A stretch of 64,000 nucleotides of DNA from Saccharothrix saharensis (GTDB lineage Bacteria > Actinomycetota > Actinomycetes > Mycobacteriales > Pseudonocardiaceae): the NCBI RefSeq assembly GCF_006716745.1, contig NZ_VFPP01000001.1, positions 3,224,001-3,288,000 of the forward strand. Direction: 5' to 3'. Shown one piece after another: positions 8,211-17,091 of the stretch. Positions within the stretch are counted from its first letter, which is position 1; every line of letters begins with the position of its first letter. A model generated the notes under the pieces. It saw only the letters and a list, made by a program, of their open reading frames with translations. It was not told where the DNA came from and ran no database searches. A program made the translations under genes and the position numbers.

Positions 8211-9638
8211 ATGACTGCCCTTGCGTCCCGACCGGCGAACCCGGGTGCGGACGGCGACACCGATCCGCGCGACCCGGAGGTCCGGCTCGCGCAACTGCTC
8301 GACCCCGGGTCCATCGCGCCGTTGCGATCCCGTGACGGCAGCGGCATGTTCGCCGTGCGCGGCCGGATCAACGGCGCGAAGGTCGTCGCCTACTGCAGCG
8401 ACGCCACGCGGATGGGCGGTGCGCTCGGTTCCGAGGGGTGCAGGCACATCGTGGAGGCGATCGACACCGCGGTGCGCGAGCGCACACCGGTGATCGGCGT
8501 CTGGCACTCCGGCGGCGCGCGGCTGCCGGAGGGCGTGGAGTCCCTGGACGGCATGGGCCAGATGTTCGCCGCGATGATCCGGGCGTCCGGCCGGGTGCCG
8601 CAGATCTCCGTGGTGGTCGGCCCGGCGGCGGGCGGCGGTGCGTACGGCCCGGCGCTGACCGACGTGGTGATCATGGCTCCGGCCGGCAAGGTCTTCGTGA
8701 CCGGGCCGGACGTCGTGCGGTCGGTGACCGGCGAGCAGATCGACATGGACGGCCTGGGCGGCGCGGAGGCGCACGGGCGCAAGTCCGGTGTCGTGCACGT
8801 GATCGCGGACGACGAGCCCGACGCCTACCAGCGGGCGCGGCGGATCACCGGGCTGTTCGCCCAGCCCGGCGTGTTCGACCTGCACTCGGTGCCCGACGGC
8901 GACGACCTGCGGGCGTTGCTGCCGGAGCAGCCGCAGCGGGCCTACGACGTCAAGCCGCTGGTGCGGGCGATCCTGGACGAGGACGCGTTCGAGGAGCTGC
9001 AGGCGAAGTGGGCGCCGAACATCGTGGTCGGCCTCGGCCGGCTCGGTGGGCGCACGGTGGGCGTGATCGCGAACAACCCGATCCGCAAGGGCGGGTGCCT
9101 GGACTCGCTGTCGGCGGAGAAGGCGGCGCGGTTCGTGCGGATGTGCGACGCGTTCGGCGTGCCGCTGCTCGTGCTGGTGGACGTGCCGGGGTACCTGCCG
9201 GGCGTCGGTCAGGAGTGGGACGGCGTGGTGCGGCGGGGCGCGAAGCTGCTGCACGCGTTCGGCGAGGCCGTCGTGCCGAGGGTGACCTTGGTGACGCGCA
9301 AGTCGTACGGCGGCGCCTACATCGCGATGAACTCGCGTTCGCTGGGTGCGACGGCGGTGTTCGCGTGGCCGATCGCCGAGGTGGCCGTGATGGGCGCCAA
9401 GGCCGCGGTCGGCATCCTGCACCGCAAGAAGCTGGCGGCGGTGCCGGACGAGGAGCGGGAGGCGTTGCACGCGAAGCTCGTCGAGGAGCACGAGCGGATC
9501 GCGGGCGGCGTGGAGCGGGCGATCGCGATCGGCGTGGTGGACGAGGTCGTCGAGCCGACGCAGACGCGGCGCAAGCTGGCGCAGGCGCTCGCGGCGGCCC
9601 CGGCGGGTCGGGGCGCGCACGGCAACATCCCGCTGTAG
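8211..9638 (+). CDS. accD: Acyl-CoA carboxylase carboxyltransferase (beta) subunit, AccD type
   Basis: 475 residues with an ATG preceded by CGAGGAGCC. Both crotonase-fold halves are present: the N half has SGGARLPEGVESLDGMG and GPAAGGGAYGPAL, the C half has VDVPGYLPGVGQE and KSYGGAYIAMNSR. These bind acyl-CoA and carboxybiotin. Linked to the fab operon, it probably makes malonyl-CoA for FabD, like accD6 in mycobacteria; propionyl-CoA cannot be excluded. The biotin-carrying alpha subunit is not in the window. A strong hairpin follows. Confidence 0.9.
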   Translation: MTALASRPANPGADGDTDPRDPEVRLAQLLDPGSIAPLRSRDGSGMFAVRGRINGAKVVAYCSDATRMGGALGSEGCRHIVEAIDTAVRERTPVIGVWHSGGARLPEGVESLDGMGQMFAAMIRASGRVPQISVVVGPAAGGGAYGPALTDVVIMAPAGKVFVTGPDVVRSVTGEQIDMDGLGGAEAHGRKSGVVHVIADDEPDAYQRARRITGLFAQPGVFDLHSVPDGDDLRALLPEQPQRAYDVKPLVRAILDEDAFEELQAKWAPNIVVGLGRLGGRTVGVIANNPIRKGGCLDSLSAEKAARFVRMCDAFGVPLLVLVDVPGYLPGVGQEWDGVVRRGAKLLHAFGEAVVPRVTLVTRKSYGGAYIAMNSRSLGATAVFAWPIAEVAVMGAKAAVGILHRKKLAAVPDEEREALHAKLVEEHERIAGGVERAIAIGVVDEVVEPTQTRRKLAQALAAAPAGRGAHGNIPL

Positions 9639-9651
9639 CGGGTCGGGTTCT

Positions 9652-9686
9652 CGGTGGGGTCGCCAGGTCGGGGGGCGACCCCACCG
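9652..9686 (+). terminator. Terminator of the fab-accD operon
   Basis: A perfect 13-bp stem (9652-9664 with 9674-9686) with a 9-base loop starts 14 bases after the accD stop. Confidence 0.8.
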
Positions 9687-9695
9687 TGGTGTTCC

Positions 9696-9757
9696 GAGCG
9701 TTGAACTCAGGGGACCTGAACGTAGGACTCACGGGACCTGAGCGTTCGACACTCGGG
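9696..9757. repeat. Left copy of a 22-bp-unit tandem repeat array
   Basis: About 2.6 degenerate units of the type GGGACCTGAGCGTTCGACAC plus CTC. The array ends exactly where the stop codon of the next gene begins. A closely similar array in the same orientation lies at 17092-17170, on the far side of the lanthipeptide cluster. Confidence 0.7.
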
Positions 9758-10336
9758 TCAGCAGGGGGTGAAGCGGGAGGTCGAGCCGCCGGGGGACGAG
9801 TCGATGCGCAGCGCGCCGCGTTCCTCTTGGATCGGGTAGACGACGCGCCAGTGGATGCAGTCGGACTGGAGTTCGGCCGGTGCCTTCGCGACGTCCTGCG
9901 TGCTGGTGAACGTCATCATCACCCGCAGCCTGGTCGGCGTGACCGACTCGATCCGGTGCACCAGGATCGAACCGTCCTTCGAGCTCTCGTAGTCCGCCAG
10001 CCACTCGGTCTCCGACGTGCCCTGCACCCGGTGCGCGGTCACGGTCTTGGTCCACTCGTCGTAGTCGTGGGTGTTGATGGCGTCGAAGAACTGCTGGAGC
10101 ACCTCGCGCACGCGTTGGCCGTCGGGGTGCTGCGCCGCGTCGACGCTCAGCTGCACCGCACCGCTGCCCGGCTGGGCGCTGCGGGGCACCGAAGCGGACG
10201 ACCCCGTGACCGGCGCGGCGACCTGGTCGCCCTGGGCCACCGCGGGCCGTTGGTAGACCTCGCGGGCCAGCACGCCCACCCCCGCCGTGGCGGCGGCGAC
10301 GAGGAGCACGGCGGGCAGCAGCAGGCGCGCGGACAC
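9758..10336 (-). CDS. Membrane-anchored NTF2-like protein of unknown function
   Basis: 192 residues from the GTG at 10336, chosen because the protein then begins with one transmembrane or signal segment (LLLPAVLLVAAATAGVGVLA). The frame stays open to 10591 but that extension looks non-coding. After a short Ala/Pro/Ser linker comes an NTF2-like fold of about 110 residues, starting VREVLQQFFDAINTHDYDEW and holding two cysteines (DCIHW and the C-terminal Cys). I do not recognise a substrate. It is divergent from the lanthipeptide synthetase, sharing its 500-base upstream region. Confidence 0.6.
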   Translation of the reverse strand: MSARLLLPAVLLVAAATAGVGVLAREVYQRPAVAQGDQVAAPVTGSSASVPRSAQPGSGAVQLSVDAAQHPDGQRVREVLQQFFDAINTHDYDEWTKTVTAHRVQGTSETEWLADYESSKDGSILVHRIESVTPTRLRVMMTFTSTQDVAKAPAELQSDCIHWRVVYPIQEERGALRIDSSPGGSTSRFTPC

Positions 10337-10836
10337 CCCTGGAGGGTGCCACAGCCGCCGTACGCGCGGGTAATCACCCGGACGGTGCAGCGGTGGACCC
10401 GCAGAGTGCGGTTTGGCCCGCCCGGCATAACCACTGACAATGGCTTCCGCGCGCCGCGCGTCACCTTTGCCCGAGATATCGGGTGACCGCTGCCCCGATA
10501 ACGGGGAACAGTGCCCTGACCACCTCTTTCGACACAGTCCGTGACGGTTCCCGCAAAACAGCGGTGAATCACCGAACGCGCAGGTCGGCACGCTCGAACA
10601 CGAAGAACGATCGCGTTTCGTTTAGCCTGGTCGAGTGACTGCTATCCGCACTGGCGTGTCGCCAAACCTCGCGATCGGGTGACTTCTGGCGCCTTATACC
10701 CACCTGCAGTGCAAATCCGAGCGTTGCTCAATCCCACGATCGGACGTCAACACCCCCCGAAATGGTGGATTGGCTTCTCCGCCGTTGCCGTGCGGGAATA
10801 TGCCGGTCGGCCAACTCGCAAGGAGGCGAAAACCCC
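10337..10836. promoter_or_regulatory. Intergenic region between the NTF2-like gene and lanKC
   Basis: 500 bases with no convincing gene. It must hold promoters for both divergent genes. Two small hairpins with matching design stand 23 bases apart: CCCGA-GATA-TCGGG at 10470-10483 and CCCCG-ATAA-CGGGG at 10493-10506. They could be a twin operator. AAGGAGG at 10819-10825 is the ribosome binding site of lanKC. Confidence 0.45.
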
Positions 10837-13368
10837 GTGGACCTCCGCTATGAGGCCTACTGCTTCGCGGACCGTCTGTTCTACGACGTGCAAAGCCACG
10901 CGGAAACCGCCGAAGACGATTTCTCGCAGGTGCTCCCCGCGTTGCCGGACGGCTGGACCCAAGGCGACCGCAACATCTGGCGGCACGTCCACCCGGACGG
11001 CGTGGTGCTGCCCAAGCAGGGCTGGAAGGTGCACGTCTCGGCCACCGTGCTGAACGCGGGCGAGGTGCTGCGGAAGTCGTACGAGTACCTGATCGCGCGC
11101 CGGATCCCGTTCAAATACCTGCGCACCCAGTCCATCGTGCTGGCGCGCAACTCGAAGTACGCGCCGCGTGAAGGCAGCGGGAAGCTCATCACCATCTACC
11201 CCGCCGACGACGCGGAGCTGGAATCGACGCTCGTCGAGTTGTCGGAGATCCTCAAGGGCTTCTCGGGGGCGTACATCCTCAGCGACCTCCGCTACGGTGC
11301 CGGACCGCTGTTCGTCCGCTACGGCGGTTTCGTCGAGCAGTGGCTGGAGCGGGACGGCAAGCGCGTGCTGGCCATCGAGGGCCCGGACGGCGCGCTCGTG
11401 CCCGACCAGCGCAAGCCGACGTTCTGGGTGCCGGACTGGGTGAAGCTGCCGGCGTGCCTGGAGGAGCACCTGGCCGCGCGGCGCACCGGTGACGCCGACG
11501 CGTTCCCGTACCGGGTCGTGCAGTCGCTGCACTTCTCGAACGGCGGTGGCGTGTACGAGGCGGTCCGCAAGGCCGACGACAGACCGGTCGTGCTCAAGGA
11601 GGCCAGACCCCACGCCGGGCTCGACCGCGACAACGTCGACGCGGTGGCCCGGTTGCGCCGCGAGCACGCGATGCTGAGCAAGGTGGCCGGCGTGCCCGGC
11701 GTCCCCGAGGTGCACGAGCACTTCACCGCGTGGGAGCACGAGTTCGTCGCCATGTCGCGGGTGTCGGGCCGCCCGCTGGGCCAGTGGCTGGGCAACAACT
11801 ACCCGCTGACCCACCACGAGGTCACCGACGAGGAGATCACCGCCTACACCCAGCGGGCGCTCGAACTGGTCGCCGAGGTCGAGCGGATCGTGCACGCCGT
11901 GCACGAGCGCGGTGTCGTGTTCTGCGACCTGCACCCGCTCAACATCCTGGTGGACGACGACGACGCGGTGTCGCTGATCGACTTCGAGCTGGCGTTCGCC
12001 GTCGAGGAGAACGGCAAGCCCACGCTCGGCTCCCCCGGCTTCCAGGCGCCTCCGGACCGCACCGGCTTCGAGATCGACGAGCACGCGCTGGCCGCCGTGC
12101 GCCTCTACGTCTTCCTGCCGCTCAACGCCGTGATCGACCTGGCGCCGTCGAAGCTGCGCTCGCACGTGGACTTCATCCAGCGGCGGTTCGGCCTGCCCGA
12201 CGAGTACTGCGCGAAGATCCTCGACGTCCTGACCCGGCGTGACGTGCCCGCCGGACACACGACCACCGCGCTGGACGTGCCCGAACCGGACTGGCAGGTG
12301 GTGCGCAAGTCGATCGCGGCGGGCATCCTGGCCAGCGCCACGCCCCACCGCGAGGACCGGCTGTTCCCCGGCGACGTCGAGCAGTTCGAGGTCGGGGGCA
12401 CCGGGTTCGGCTACGGCGCGGCGGGCGTGTTGCACGCACTGCACGTGACCGGCATGGGCCGCTACCCCGAGCACGAGCAGTGGCTGCTGGACGCGGTGCG
12501 CCGCGAGCCGCCGAAGGAGCCCGGCTTCTTCACCGGCGCGCACGGCATCGCCCACGTGCTGGAGAACTTCGGCCACCACGACCTGGCCGAGGAGCTGGTC
12601 CGCTCCTACGCCCAGGTGCTGCCCGACACCCGTGACCACGGCCTGAGCGCGGGACTGGCGGGCATCGGCCTGAACCTGCTGCACTTCGCCGGCACCCGTG
12701 CGGACGACACGTACGCCACGCAGGCGCTGGAACTGGGCGAACGGCTCGGCACCGCGCTCGCGGACGCCGAGCCGCCCGGCCCGAAGGCCCGCGCGGGCTT
12801 CGAGCACGGCTGGTCGGGACCGGCGCTGCTGTTCCTGCGCCTGTTCCAGCACACCGACGACCGCCGCTGGCTCGACCTGGGCGCCCGCGCCCTGGAGCGG
12901 GACCTCGCCGAGACGATGACCGCGCTGGACGGCTCGACGCAGGTCCGCGACGGCAACTTCCGCACGCTGCCCTACGTCGGCGTCGGCAGCGCGGGCATCG
13001 CCCTGGTGCTCAACGAGTTCCGCCTGGCCGCGCCGGACCTGCCGGTGGTCGAACGGCTGCCGGAGCTCGTCGGCGGCACGACCGGCGAGTTCGTGATCCA
13101 ACCGGCGCTGATGCTCGGCCGGGCCGGTCTGCTCGCCACCCTGGCCCACGCGAACGGCCCCCGACACGCGATCGACCGGCACCTGGCCGCCCTGTCCTGG
13201 CACGCCGTGCCCTACCAGGAAGGCCTGGCGTTCCCCGGCATCCAGTTGCGTCGGCTCTCCATGGACGTCGACACCGGCAGCGCGGGCGTGCTGCTGGCGC
13301 TCGGCGCCGCCCTGGACGGCACACCCGTGTTGCCGTTCCTCACAGCCCCGGCCCTTCCGGACCGGTAG
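10837..13368 (+). CDS. lanKC: Class III lanthipeptide synthetase LanKC (RamC-like)
   Basis: 843 residues from the GTG at 10837, which has AAGGAGG upstream. Three parts in order: an N-terminal phospho-Ser/Thr lyase region (about 1-210), a Ser/Thr kinase domain (about 225-480) with Lys254 in VVLKEARP, Asp364 in VVFCDLHPLNIL and Asp382 in the DFE variant of DFG, and a LanC-like cyclase domain (about 500-843) with GFFTGAHGIAHVL, EHGWSGPALL and PYVGVGSAGIAL. I see no Cys-Cys-His zinc set, as expected for class III rather than class IV. It phosphorylates, eliminates and cyclises the precursor encoded 38 bases downstream. Confidence 0.92.
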   Translation: MDLRYEAYCFADRLFYDVQSHAETAEDDFSQVLPALPDGWTQGDRNIWRHVHPDGVVLPKQGWKVHVSATVLNAGEVLRKSYEYLIARRIPFKYLRTQSIVLARNSKYAPREGSGKLITIYPADDAELESTLVELSEILKGFSGAYILSDLRYGAGPLFVRYGGFVEQWLERDGKRVLAIEGPDGALVPDQRKPTFWVPDWVKLPACLEEHLAARRTGDADAFPYRVVQSLHFSNGGGVYEAVRKADDRPVVLKEARPHAGLDRDNVDAVARLRREHAMLSKVAGVPGVPEVHEHFTAWEHEFVAMSRVSGRPLGQWLGNNYPLTHHEVTDEEITAYTQRALELVAEVERIVHAVHERGVVFCDLHPLNILVDDDDAVSLIDFELAFAVEENGKPTLGSPGFQAPPDRTGFEIDEHALAAVRLYVFLPLNAVIDLAPSKLRSHVDFIQRRFGLPDEYCAKILDVLTRRDVPAGHTTTALDVPEPDWQVVRKSIAAGILASATPHREDRLFPGDVEQFEVGGTGFGYGAAGVLHALHVTGMGRYPEHEQWLLDAVRREPPKEPGFFTGAHGIAHVLENFGHHDLAEELVRSYAQVLPDTRDHGLSAGLAGIGLNLLHFAGTRADDTYATQALELGERLGTALADAEPPGPKARAGFEHGWSGPALLFLRLFQHTDDRRWLDLGARALERDLAETMTALDGSTQVRDGNFRTLPYVGVGSAGIALVLNEFRLAAPDLPVVERLPELVGGTTGEFVIQPALMLGRAGLLATLAHANGPRHAIDRHLAALSWHAVPYQEGLAFPGIQLRRLSMDVDTGSAGVLLALGAALDGTPVLPFLTAPALPDR

Positions 13369-13406
13369 CAGTAACCCTTTCCAATCCCCCGAATTGAGGA
13401 GTCACG

Positions 13407-13568
13407 ATGGACTTCATCCTCGACCTGCAGGACCTCGAGACCCCCGAGGCCCAGGCCAACGCGATGGCGACCGGCGGCAGCAGCGGCGGTGGCGGCAGCA
13501 CCACGGCGTCCAACGCCTCCCTGCTGCTCCCCTGCAGCCACTCCACCGTCAGCCTGGTCCTCTGCTGA
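13407..13568 (+). CDS. lanA: Class III lanthipeptide precursor, SapB/RamS-like, two labionin motifs
   Basis: 53 residues, ATG with GAGGA seven bases upstream. The leader carries the class III recognition pattern ILDLQDLETPE (residues 4-14), close to the DLQ-x-M-E motif of RamS. The core contains two Ser-x-x-Ser-x(3-5)-Cys labionin motifs: S35-S38-C43 and S46-S49-C53, the last Cys being the C-terminal residue. A Gly/Ser-rich stretch (residues 23-31) separates leader and core. By analogy to SapB the product is probably a morphogenetic surfactant peptide for aerial growth; this is inference from the gene order and core pattern. Confidence 0.93.
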   Translation: MDFILDLQDLETPEAQANAMATGGSSGGGGSTTASNASLLLPCSHSTVSLVLC

Positions 13569-13584
13569 CACTCGCAACACCGGT

Positions 13585-13634
13585 CCGGGTGAGCGGCGCA
13601 GTCGAAGTGCGCCGCTCACCCGGTTCTCTTTTCG
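13585..13634 (+). terminator. Strong hairpin between lanthipeptide precursor and transporter genes
   Basis: A perfect 16-bp stem (13585-13600 with 13608-13623), 7-base loop, then TTCTCTTTT. It sits 17 bases after the precursor stop and before the ABC transporter genes. It probably lowers transporter expression relative to the precursor. Confidence 0.85.
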
Positions 13635-13728
13635 GTTGCCGCTGCCGCGCAGTCGGCGGCGAGGCCATCGCGACCTCGCAGGGCCATGATGCGCCGGAGG
13701 GCGGCAATAGACCTAGGAGTCCCAGATC

Positions 13729-15321
13729 GTGGTGCTGTCCACCGTCATCCGGCGTGACCTGCGGTGGGTGCTGCTGGCGCTGAACGCGCTGCCCGCCACC
13801 GCCGCCGGGCTGCTCCTGCCGACCGCGCTGGCCTCCGCCGTCGACATGGCCCTGGACGGGCGGCTCGACGCGCCGACCGTGTGGTGGCTGGTCGGGCTCG
13901 CGGGCGTGGAAGTGCTCGGTGACGCGATCGGCGTGGTGCTGGCGGCGGCGATCACCGCACGTGGCGCGGCGTGGCTGCGCGGACGGCTGACCTCCCACCT
14001 GCTCGCGCTGGGCCACCCGGCGCGGTTCGAGGCCGGTGACGCGGTGAGCCGGCTGACCGGTGACAGCGCGATCGCGGGCGGCGTCTCGGTGCTCGCGGTG
14101 AACCTCGGCATCTCGGTGGTCACGGCGGTCGGCGCGATCACCGCGTTGGCGCTGCTGGACTGGCGGCTGGCCGTGGTGTTCCTGCTGAGCGTGCCGCTGG
14201 CCGCGCTGCTGGTGCGCTCGCACCTGCGCTTGACCGCCGCCGACGTGGCGACCTACCAAGAGGTGTCCGGGGAGTTGTCCGCGCGCTTGGTCGACGCCGT
14301 CGGCGGCCTGCGCACCATCGCCGCCTCCGGTCGTGCCGACCAGGAGGCGGAACGCGTCCTGCGCCCGTTGCCCCGCCTGACCGCCGCCGGTGTCGGCATG
14401 TGGCGCACGCAGGCGCGGATGATCTGGCGGGCCGGCCTGCTGCTGCCCGCCGTGGAGCTGGCCGTCCTGACCGCCGCCGGCTTCGGCGTGGTCGCGGGCC
14501 GGCTCAGCGTCGGCGACGTGCTGGCCGCCCTGGGCTACGTCGCCCTCGGGATGACCGTGGTGGGACAGACCACGCTCCTGACGGCCTTGCAACGCGCGCG
14601 GGCGTCCGCTCGCCGACTGGAAGAAGTCCTCACCACGCCCCTGCCCGCACAGGCCGCGCCCGGCTACACCGACCGGGGCCGGATCGAGCTGACCGGCGTG
14701 ACCGTGCCGGACGCGCTGCACGACGTCGACCTGACCGTGCCCGCCGGGGCGTTCGTCGCGGTGGTGGGCCGTTCCGGCGCGGGCAAGTCGGCGCTGGCCT
14801 CGGTCATCGGCGGACTGGTGCGGCCGTCGTCGGGCGAGGTGCGCCGCGGCGGCTCCGTCGGCTACGCGTTCGAACGTCCCGCCCTGGTGGGCACGACCGT
14901 CGCCGACGCCGTCCGCTACGGCACCGCACTGCCCCGGACCGACGTCGAAGCGGCCTGCCGCGCCGCCCAGGTGCACGACGTGGTCGTCCGGCTCCCGGAG
15001 GGCTACGACACCCCGATGTCCACCGCGCCGATGTCCGGCGGCGAAGCGCAACGGCTCGGCCTGGCCAGGGCGTTCGTCCGCGACCCGGCCATCCTCGTGC
15101 TCGACGACGCCACCGCCAGCCTCGACATGGTCACCGAGGCCACGGTGGAACGCGCGGTCGAGTCCGCGCTGCCCGGCCGCACCCGCGTGGTCGTCACCCA
15201 CCGCGCCGCCACCGCCCGTCGCGCCGACTTCGTCGTCTGGCTGGACGACGGGCGGGTGCGCGCGACCGGACCGCACCACGACCTCTGGCACGACGACGAG
15301 TACCGGGCGGTGTTCGGCTGA
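13729..15321 (+). CDS. ABC half-transporter, RamA-like lanthipeptide exporter subunit
   Basis: 530 residues; GTG preceded by TAGGAG. Six membrane helices (about 1-290) are followed by a nucleotide-binding domain: Walker A GRSGAGKSAL, signature MSGGEAQRL, Walker B ILVLDDATAS and H-loop VTHRA. Two catalytic positions are altered: the Q-loop glutamine reads Glu (YAFERP) and the Walker B glutamate reads Asp. The next gene has the opposite pattern, so the two probably form a heterodimer with one active and one degenerate ATP site. Position after lanKC-lanA matches ramA of the SapB cluster. Confidence 0.9.
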   Translation: MVLSTVIRRDLRWVLLALNALPATAAGLLLPTALASAVDMALDGRLDAPTVWWLVGLAGVEVLGDAIGVVLAAAITARGAAWLRGRLTSHLLALGHPARFEAGDAVSRLTGDSAIAGGVSVLAVNLGISVVTAVGAITALALLDWRLAVVFLLSVPLAALLVRSHLRLTAADVATYQEVSGELSARLVDAVGGLRTIAASGRADQEAERVLRPLPRLTAAGVGMWRTQARMIWRAGLLLPAVELAVLTAAGFGVVAGRLSVGDVLAALGYVALGMTVVGQTTLLTALQRARASARRLEEVLTTPLPAQAAPGYTDRGRIELTGVTVPDALHDVDLTVPAGAFVAVVGRSGAGKSALASVIGGLVRPSSGEVRRGGSVGYAFERPALVGTTVADAVRYGTALPRTDVEAACRAAQVHDVVVRLPEGYDTPMSTAPMSGGEAQRLGLARAFVRDPAILVLDDATASLDMVTEATVERAVESALPGRTRVVVTHRAATARRADFVVWLDDGRVRATGPHHDLWHDDEYRAVFG

Positions 15322-17069
15322 TGACCTACCTGCGGGCGTTGCGCGACCAGCGGCGCGGCATCGCGGTCCTGCTCGGCTGGTCGGTCCTGGAAGGCGTGCC
15401 GGCGCTGCTGTCGGGCCGGTTGGTCGGCTTGGCCGTGGACCGGGGTTTCGCCGCCGGCCGCCCGTGGACCGGCGTGGCCTGGCTCCTGCTCTTCGCCGCC
15501 GTCGCCGTCCTCGGCGGCTTCGGCCTGCGCCAGGTCTTCATGCGCCTGGGCGCGGTGGTCGAGCCCCTCCGCGACGCGCTCGTCCGCCAGATCGTGCGCG
15601 GCGTCCTGCACGCCGGCTCGCAGACCCGCCAACCGGACGCGAGCGCCGTCGCCCGGATCACCCGCCACGTCGAGGTCGTCCGCGACGCCACCGCCGGCGT
15701 CCTCGTGCAAGCCAGGGCCCTGCTCGTCACCACGACCGCCGCCCTCGTCGGCCTCGCCGCCACGGTTTCCTCCTTGGCGTGGCTGGTGATCCTGCCCGTG
15801 GTGGCCGCGCTGATCCTGTTCGGCCTCCTCCTGCCGTCGCTCGCACGCGGCCAGCGCCGCCTCGTGCTGGCCGACGAACAAGCCGCCTCCGTCGCCGGCA
15901 CGGTGTTCCTGGGCGTCCGCGACGTCACCGCCGTGGGCGGCACCGACCACGCCGTGCGTGACGTCATGATCGAGGTCGACCACCAGGCCTCGGCCACCGT
16001 CAGGATGGCGTTCGCCACCGCGCTGCGCGGCGTCGTCATCGCCCTGGGCGGCTTCGCCCCGCTGGTGCTGTTGCTGCTCATCGCCCCCGGCATGGTGCGG
16101 GCGGGCACGTTGACCGTCGGCGAGGTCCTCGGTGCCGTGGTCTACCTGAGCACCAGCGTCCAACCCGCGCTGCGCCGCCTCGCGGACACCACCAGCACCG
16201 TCGTGCTGCGCCTCGTGGTCGCCCTCCGCCGGCTGGCCGAAGCCGCACCACCGATCCGCGAACCCGACGGCGACGCCACGCCCACCGGCACCGACCTCGA
16301 ACTGCGTGCCGTCACGTTCGGCTGGAGCCCCACCGCCGAACCGGTCGTCCGCAACCTGGACCTGACCCTCCCAGCGGGCTCCCACCTGGCCGTCGTGGGC
16401 CCCAGCGGCATCGGCAAGTCCACCCTGGCCGGCTTGATCACCGGCCTGGTCGACCCGCGGTCCGGCGAGATCCTCCTCGGCGGCACCCCGGTCCGCTCCG
16501 TCGCGCCCGACCACCGCCACCACCGCATCGCCCTGGTCCCCCAGGAGACCTACCTCTTCACGGGCACCGTCCGCGAGAACCTGTCCCTCTTCGCCCCGGA
16601 CGCCTCCGACGCCACCCTGCTCCGAGCCGCCGCCGCCGTGGGCGCCTCCGACCTGCTCACCAAACTGGGCGGTCTCTCCGGCACCATCGGCCACTCCGCC
16701 GCCGGCCTCTCCGCCGGCGAGGCCCAACTCCTCACCGCCGCCCGCGTCTACACCTCACCGGCCGAGATCGTGGTCCTGGACGAGGCCACCTCCGCCCTGG
16801 ACCCCGCCGCCGAAGCCGTCGTGGAACAAGCCTTCGCCGCCCGCAACGGCACCCTGATCGTCATCGCCCACCGACTCTCCTCCGCACTGCGAGCCGACCG
16901 AGTCCTCCTCATGGACGGAGGCCCACCCCTCCTTGGCCGCCACCAGGACCTCCTCACCACCTCCCCCCTCTACCGCGACCTGATGGCCGCCTGGCAACAA
17001 CCACCCACCCCCACCGCCCCCTCCCCCGCGCCCGTCGGACCCGCCACCAGCCCACGAGGCTCGATGTGA
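15321..17069 (+). CDS. ABC half-transporter, RamB-like lanthipeptide exporter subunit
   Basis: 582 residues; the ATG overlaps the previous stop by one base (TGATG). Membrane domain (about 1-300) plus an ATPase with Walker A GPSGIGKSTL, Q-loop VPQETYLF, Walker B IVVLDEATSALD and H-loop IAHRL all intact. The signature motif is degenerate (LSAGEAQLL instead of LSGGQ). The C-terminus ends in a Pro-rich tail of about 25 residues. Partner of the upstream half-transporter and matching ramB by position. The codons near its end are unusually C-rich. Confidence 0.9.
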   Translation: MTYLRALRDQRRGIAVLLGWSVLEGVPALLSGRLVGLAVDRGFAAGRPWTGVAWLLLFAAVAVLGGFGLRQVFMRLGAVVEPLRDALVRQIVRGVLHAGSQTRQPDASAVARITRHVEVVRDATAGVLVQARALLVTTTAALVGLAATVSSLAWLVILPVVAALILFGLLLPSLARGQRRLVLADEQAASVAGTVFLGVRDVTAVGGTDHAVRDVMIEVDHQASATVRMAFATALRGVVIALGGFAPLVLLLLIAPGMVRAGTLTVGEVLGAVVYLSTSVQPALRRLADTTSTVVLRLVVALRRLAEAAPPIREPDGDATPTGTDLELRAVTFGWSPTAEPVVRNLDLTLPAGSHLAVVGPSGIGKSTLAGLITGLVDPRSGEILLGGTPVRSVAPDHRHHRIALVPQETYLFTGTVRENLSLFAPDASDATLLRAAAAVGASDLLTKLGGLSGTIGHSAAGLSAGEAQLLTAARVYTSPAEIVVLDEATSALDPAAEAVVEQAFAARNGTLIVIAHRLSSALRADRVLLMDGGPPLLGRHQDLLTTSPLYRDLMAAWQQPPTPTAPSPAPVGPATSPRGSM

Positions 17070-17091
17070 CATGGGTCGGGGCCGCCCGCCT

